A stretch of 64,000 nt of DNA from Sphagnum magellanicum (lineage: Eukaryota > Streptophyta > Sphagnopsida > Sphagnales > Sphagnaceae), in NCBI GenBank assembly GCA_021904315.1, contig CM038915.1, positions 4,340,001-4,404,000 of the forward strand, written 5' to 3'. A program made the position numbers and the translations under genes. Of the stretch, positions 60,410-64,000 are shown piece by piece; within the stretch, counting starts at the first letter, position 1, and every line of letters begins with the position of its first letter. The notes under the pieces are model-generated. The model was not told the origin of the DNA and ran no database searches. It worked only from the letters and a program-made list of their open reading frames with translations.

Positions 60410-60850
60410 CTTCCAAATTAAGAATCCACCCAACTCCAATTCTTAGGTTGCTCCATGCCAAATAGTGCCTAAAATGCATCTTCCAAATTAAGAACCCAGC
60501 CAACTCCATCTCTTAGGTTGCTCTATGCCAAAATGCATCTTCCAAATTAGGAACCCAACCAAATCCACCTCTTAGGTTGATCCATGGCAAATGATGTCAA
60601 CAATGCTAGACATGTATGTTGTGCTCCACAAACTCCTCTAAGATTGCTCCATGCTGAATAATGCCAAAAATGCTAGTAATGTATGTTGTGCTCGACAAAT
60701 TCCACCTCTTTGGTTTGCTCCATGCCATATAGTGCCAAAAATGCTAGTCATGTATGTTGTGCTCGACAAATTCCACCTCTTTGGTTGCTCCATGCCAAAT
60801 AGTGCCAACAGTGCTAGTCATGTATGCTGTGCTCAACACTTCCACAGTAC
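60410..60850. repeat. ~70-bp tandem repeat array, about 6 units
   Basis: Units carry cttaggttgctccatgccaa and agtgccaaaaatgctag. Starts of cttccaaattaRgaa at 60410, 60480 and 60539 and of gctagNcatgtatgttgtgc at 60605, 60673, 60744 and 60814 give periods of 59-71 bp. The last three units are nearly identical, so they expanded most recently. Confidence 0.85.
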
Positions 60851-60949
60851 ATACACAATCCAAACACAACATTTGTAAAACTAAAGCAACAAGGAAATTT
60901 TTAAAAGGCTTCAAATGTAAGCCCAAAGAAATTTTGTATCCTTCTTTTT

Positions 60950-61110
60950 TTAACATTGACCCTAAAACCCTAAACCCTAACTGCACAATCAATTTGGCAT
61001 TGGCCCTAAAACCCTGAACTCTAATTGTCCACTCACTTTCGCATTGACCCTAAATTCAAAAACCTTAAACCCTAAATGCCCAATCATTTTTGCATTGATC
61101 CTAAAAGTTT
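60950..61110. repeat. Telomere-like (CCCTAAA) decayed repeat
   Basis: Three to four units of about 45-50 bp each open gcattgRccctaaa and contain one to three CCCTAAA plant telomere words (ccctaaaaccctaaaccctaa at the start), followed by a tRcNcaatca-type tail. It is an interstitial telomere-like repeat or a telobox-bearing minisatellite. Confidence 0.75.
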
Positions 61111-62727
61111 GCATTGACCAATAGCACTTGTTAACAATGAAACCCATAATGTGTATTCCTGAATTGGGTCAAACATATGTAAAACCAGTTCAAAATGCTC
61201 AATCAGAATCATCCTGAAATCCAATCCAGTCAAGCAAGTTTTCAAGCAATTGGTGATCCATTTCATTATACTGCACTAGCCATTGTAGAATGAAATTTTT
61301 GCTCTACAGATGATTAGTGCCTCAAATAAACAGTCAACCATGCACCATTATAAAACTCCAAACCCCATGAATGTAAATATTCAGCAGAAAAAAACCTGAC
61401 TATCTATTTGACATCCCACTACCATGTTGTAACCTTGGGACTCTGTAATTGAGGTCAGTATTCATAGAACTCCACATGTATCTGCGTACTTCAGTGCAGT
61501 TGCTCCTTTCCTGTGTAATAGGTGCACAAATCTCTAAAAGCTACACTATATTCACTAGTCTCTGTTAACTTAATCTAATCAGACTTTCTTTTCTCACAAG
61601 TGCATCCTTTTCCACCTCACCAAAAACTCAGGACAATCTTGGTACCTGAAAAAGAGAGATAAAAAACTGAAAAACGAGCATTTCAGGGAATGTCACTTGA
61701 CACCTAATTAAGTTGACAGAATCTAGCCACAGCTTTAACTAGAGAAGCTATTCAGCATTGTTCCTTATCAAAGCCCTCTTCTATCAGTAGACTGAATCTA
61801 AAACTAGCAATACACAAAACACACATGATTATGGAACCAGCATGTCAGGGAACAAAACTCTAAATAGCTCTGCAATACAACCCTCCTCAGCAGCTTCACA
61901 GATTAAAAAGCTGTCTTCCCTAGTAATCCTTCTAATAAGGAGCAACTTAACCTAATCAGAAGACATTTACAAGTTTTCTGTAATGACAACAGCCAGTCCA
62001 AGCCCACAAAGAATCAAAGCCCACATGACAGAGGAATGGGTTTGTGTGAAGGTGATGCCTTTTGGTCAGAGAGAGGATCAGAAGCTAACATTTCTGCCCG
62101 CTGCACAGTCACAACAGTCTCTCTGGTACAAAAAAACTGTGTCTATGAAAATAATCAAACCTCAGTCTCAATGTGCTCTAGATCCACCAGTCCCCCTCAC
62201 ACCAATCCAATCAGTCATCACTCTGACATGCTTCGCATCTGCAACCAACAACTGCTGATGTTTCAGTTCTTGCCTATTTTTCTCTCCCATGTACAACCAT
62301 CACCGTCAGCACTCTAGCACATACCTACTCTCCTGCTGGGAGATACTCACCAGCACACAGAGCAAAACTCCCTAAACTGATTCCAAGTGATAGTCCAGTA
62401 GGATGCCATAAGGCTGATGATGCAACAAGAAACTTGCATGACTTATATAACTAAGGAGAAGATGAAGTTATCTTTACAGCACAACTTCTAAACCCTGCTC
62501 CCCTGTATACCATGATGAACCAGAAGCCCTTTCCTCCCCATCAGACATACACCTAATCCACTCTGCTCCTCAAAGAATCCAACCCATCTGGGACTTTGCT
62601 GGCATGGTGGGATGAATTGCTTCAGTGCCTCCCTAGTTTAGGAGAAGTGAATTTGTGAAGCCTTTAGATCTGTAATGGGACATTTTTGGGGTGCAATATC
62701 CAATGACAAAAGTAATCACTGACAACT
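61111..62727 (-). other. 3' flank of the Q-rich gene
   Basis: No further coding exon is evident. Composition is balanced from about 61300 to 62727, consistent with 3' UTR or downstream transcribed sequence of the gene ending at 62728. Confidence 0.4.
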
Positions 62728-64000
62728 CTATGGTTCCACAGCACTAGCTGTTGGCGCAACACCTACAGCCACCATTGAGAGAGATGATGTTGGGTGCACT
62801 TGATTTGAATTCAATGTTCCTTGTTGTACTGCTGCAGAACTACCCGACAACAAAGGTGACTGCACATCTGACACAATATGTCCATTTGAGATATTGTTAT
62901 TTGCCAAGCAGTTTGGTAAATTGCTGATAGTAGATGAAGGCACCACTGATTTCATCACATGGCTTCGGGATGACATATTATCACCATCATTGCTTCCTGA
63001 AAACTGCCCATTGCTTGATTTTTCATGAATTGGGCTGCCGGTTTGTTGCACAGAAGAAGGCTGAGGGATTGGAGAGGGGCCGGCAGCTGATGAGGAAGTA
63101 GCTGTTCTCACAGATGCTGGAACTTGCATTGGTCTGATGCTGTTAAGCTGTTCTGGGTTGCTTAATTCTGCAAAAAAATTTACATAGCAGTGTTAAAAAC
63201 TGAATCAACTTGAGATCCGTGACCTGCTGAAGTTTTCACATCACTTGGTTTCCCACATGACCTCCAACAGCAGCAGCAGACTGTGAATGAGGAGAAAAGC
63301 TGTTGTGCTCTATGACTGAAAGTAGGACTGGATGACTGGATGTCATACCTTCTGAATTGAACTGAGGATGCAAAGAAGCAGGACCTGGACTGCTTCCCCT
63401 CTGTGATCCAGATCCAGGCAAAGGTGATGCTGAGAGATTAGATGGAGCTGGCCTTACATTTTCTGAACCAGAGCTCTGACCTGAATTTGCAATGTTGCCA
63501 CTGTTGCTTTGTCCTGAAATGGCGGCAGGAGTCAGCAACAAACTGCCATTTGCATTAGAACCAGAAAATGAGGAAGCTAACTGCTGTTGCTGGTGCTGTT
63601 GGTTGGATTGCTGTGCTGGTTGTTGGTTAGTGGGATTTTGCTGTGGCTGTGGCTGTATCAAAGGAGGACTACATTGTTGCTGTTGCTGCAATTGCTGAGG
63701 ATGCTGTTGTGGAGGTGATGGCAAGGGCTGAGACTGAGACTGTGGGTGTTGAAGCTGCTGGAACATCTGGGTCTGTTGCTGTGGCAAAAGCTGTGGCTGT
63801 TGCCGCATTTGCATTTGCTGCTGTTGGGAATCATGCTGCTTATGTGTCTGTGAGGGCTGCTGGTGTTGCTGCTGCATTGATGGTGCATGTTGCTGAGGAA
63901 CTTGTGGCTGCACCATTGGGTGAGAATTCTGGGTCACCAGCTGTTGTGGCTGCTGTTGAGACAGTTTTGCTGAAACACTCTGATTTCCAAGATTGGTACT
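62728..64000 (-). CDS. C-terminal end of a glutamine-rich protein (partial)
   Basis: Two exons are visible: 64000-63262 (continuing beyond the window) and 63167-62728, joined by a 94-nt GT-AG intron that restores the frame (phase 1, G|AA). About 245 residues of the first exon are extremely Gln-rich (PQQHAPSMQQQHQQPSQ, QMQMRQQPQLLPQQQ), then Ser/Gly/Pro-rich. The last 146 residues are Ser/Asn-rich and end at a TAG at 62728. Such tails occur in plant chromatin and transcription co-regulators, for example the C-termini of EAF1-type NuA4 subunits and Mediator subunits. Low-complexity sequence cannot identify the gene. The true domains must lie upstream, outside the window. Confidence 0.8.

Noticed and set aside
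63492..63698. Cys-rich plus-strand frame near the right edge
   Set aside because: It is the antisense of CAG/CAA glutamine codons in the Q-rich gene.

Overview
The window is nuclear DNA of a land plant with a large, repeat-rich genome. The evidence is intron-rich genes with GT-AG introns, AT-rich intergenic DNA full of decayed LTR retrotransposons and small inverted-repeat elements, plant-type telobox motifs, and plant gene families (MSH6 with a Tudor domain, a PCF11-similar CID protein, a DUF740/OCTOPUS-like protein, a PPR relic). The wording of the PPR relic resembles the expanded PPR families of ferns. A fern is therefore my best guess, but the lineage is not proven.

Layout. 1-6010: an old Ty1/copia retrotransposon on the minus strand, read from 3' LTR fragment through pol and gag to primer-binding site and 5' LTR. 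6.0-8.9 kb: gene-free apart from one doubtful exon. 8991-10616: an intronless OCTOPUS-like gene (minus). 11.1-13.8 kb: a hAT-like MITE followed by a degenerate array of about 280-bp repeats. 13.8-22.5 kb: AT-rich gene desert with a PPR pseudogene and a second MITE copy with a near-perfect 8-bp target-site duplication. 23167-32132: complete MSH6 (minus, 20 coding exons, about 1377 aa). 32.5-35.4 kb: a cluster of hAT-type insertions just upstream of MSH6, plus a decayed hAT transposase. 35.4-41 kb: gene desert. 41845-47210: complete PCF11-similar gene (plus, 8 coding exons, about 1244 aa). 47.2-62.7 kb: gene desert with two copies of a TIR family, a Ty3/gypsy integrase relic, a short LTR-like element, tandem repeats and telomere-like repeats. 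62728-64000: C-terminal end of a glutamine-rich protein (minus), continuing past the window.

Functionally the genes are independent housekeeping or developmental genes: DNA mismatch repair (MSH6), mRNA 3'-end cleavage and transcription termination (PCF11-similar), a probable membrane-associated OCTOPUS-like protein, and a probable nuclear Q-rich co-regulator. They do not form a pathway. I found no novel gene system. The most interesting non-genic signals are four inverted-repeat element families defined here by internal comparison, their position 430-490 bp upstream of two start codons, and the ~280-bp repeat array. Exon coordinates were derived by hand from splice consensus, reading phase and family similarity; they should be accurate to a base or two.
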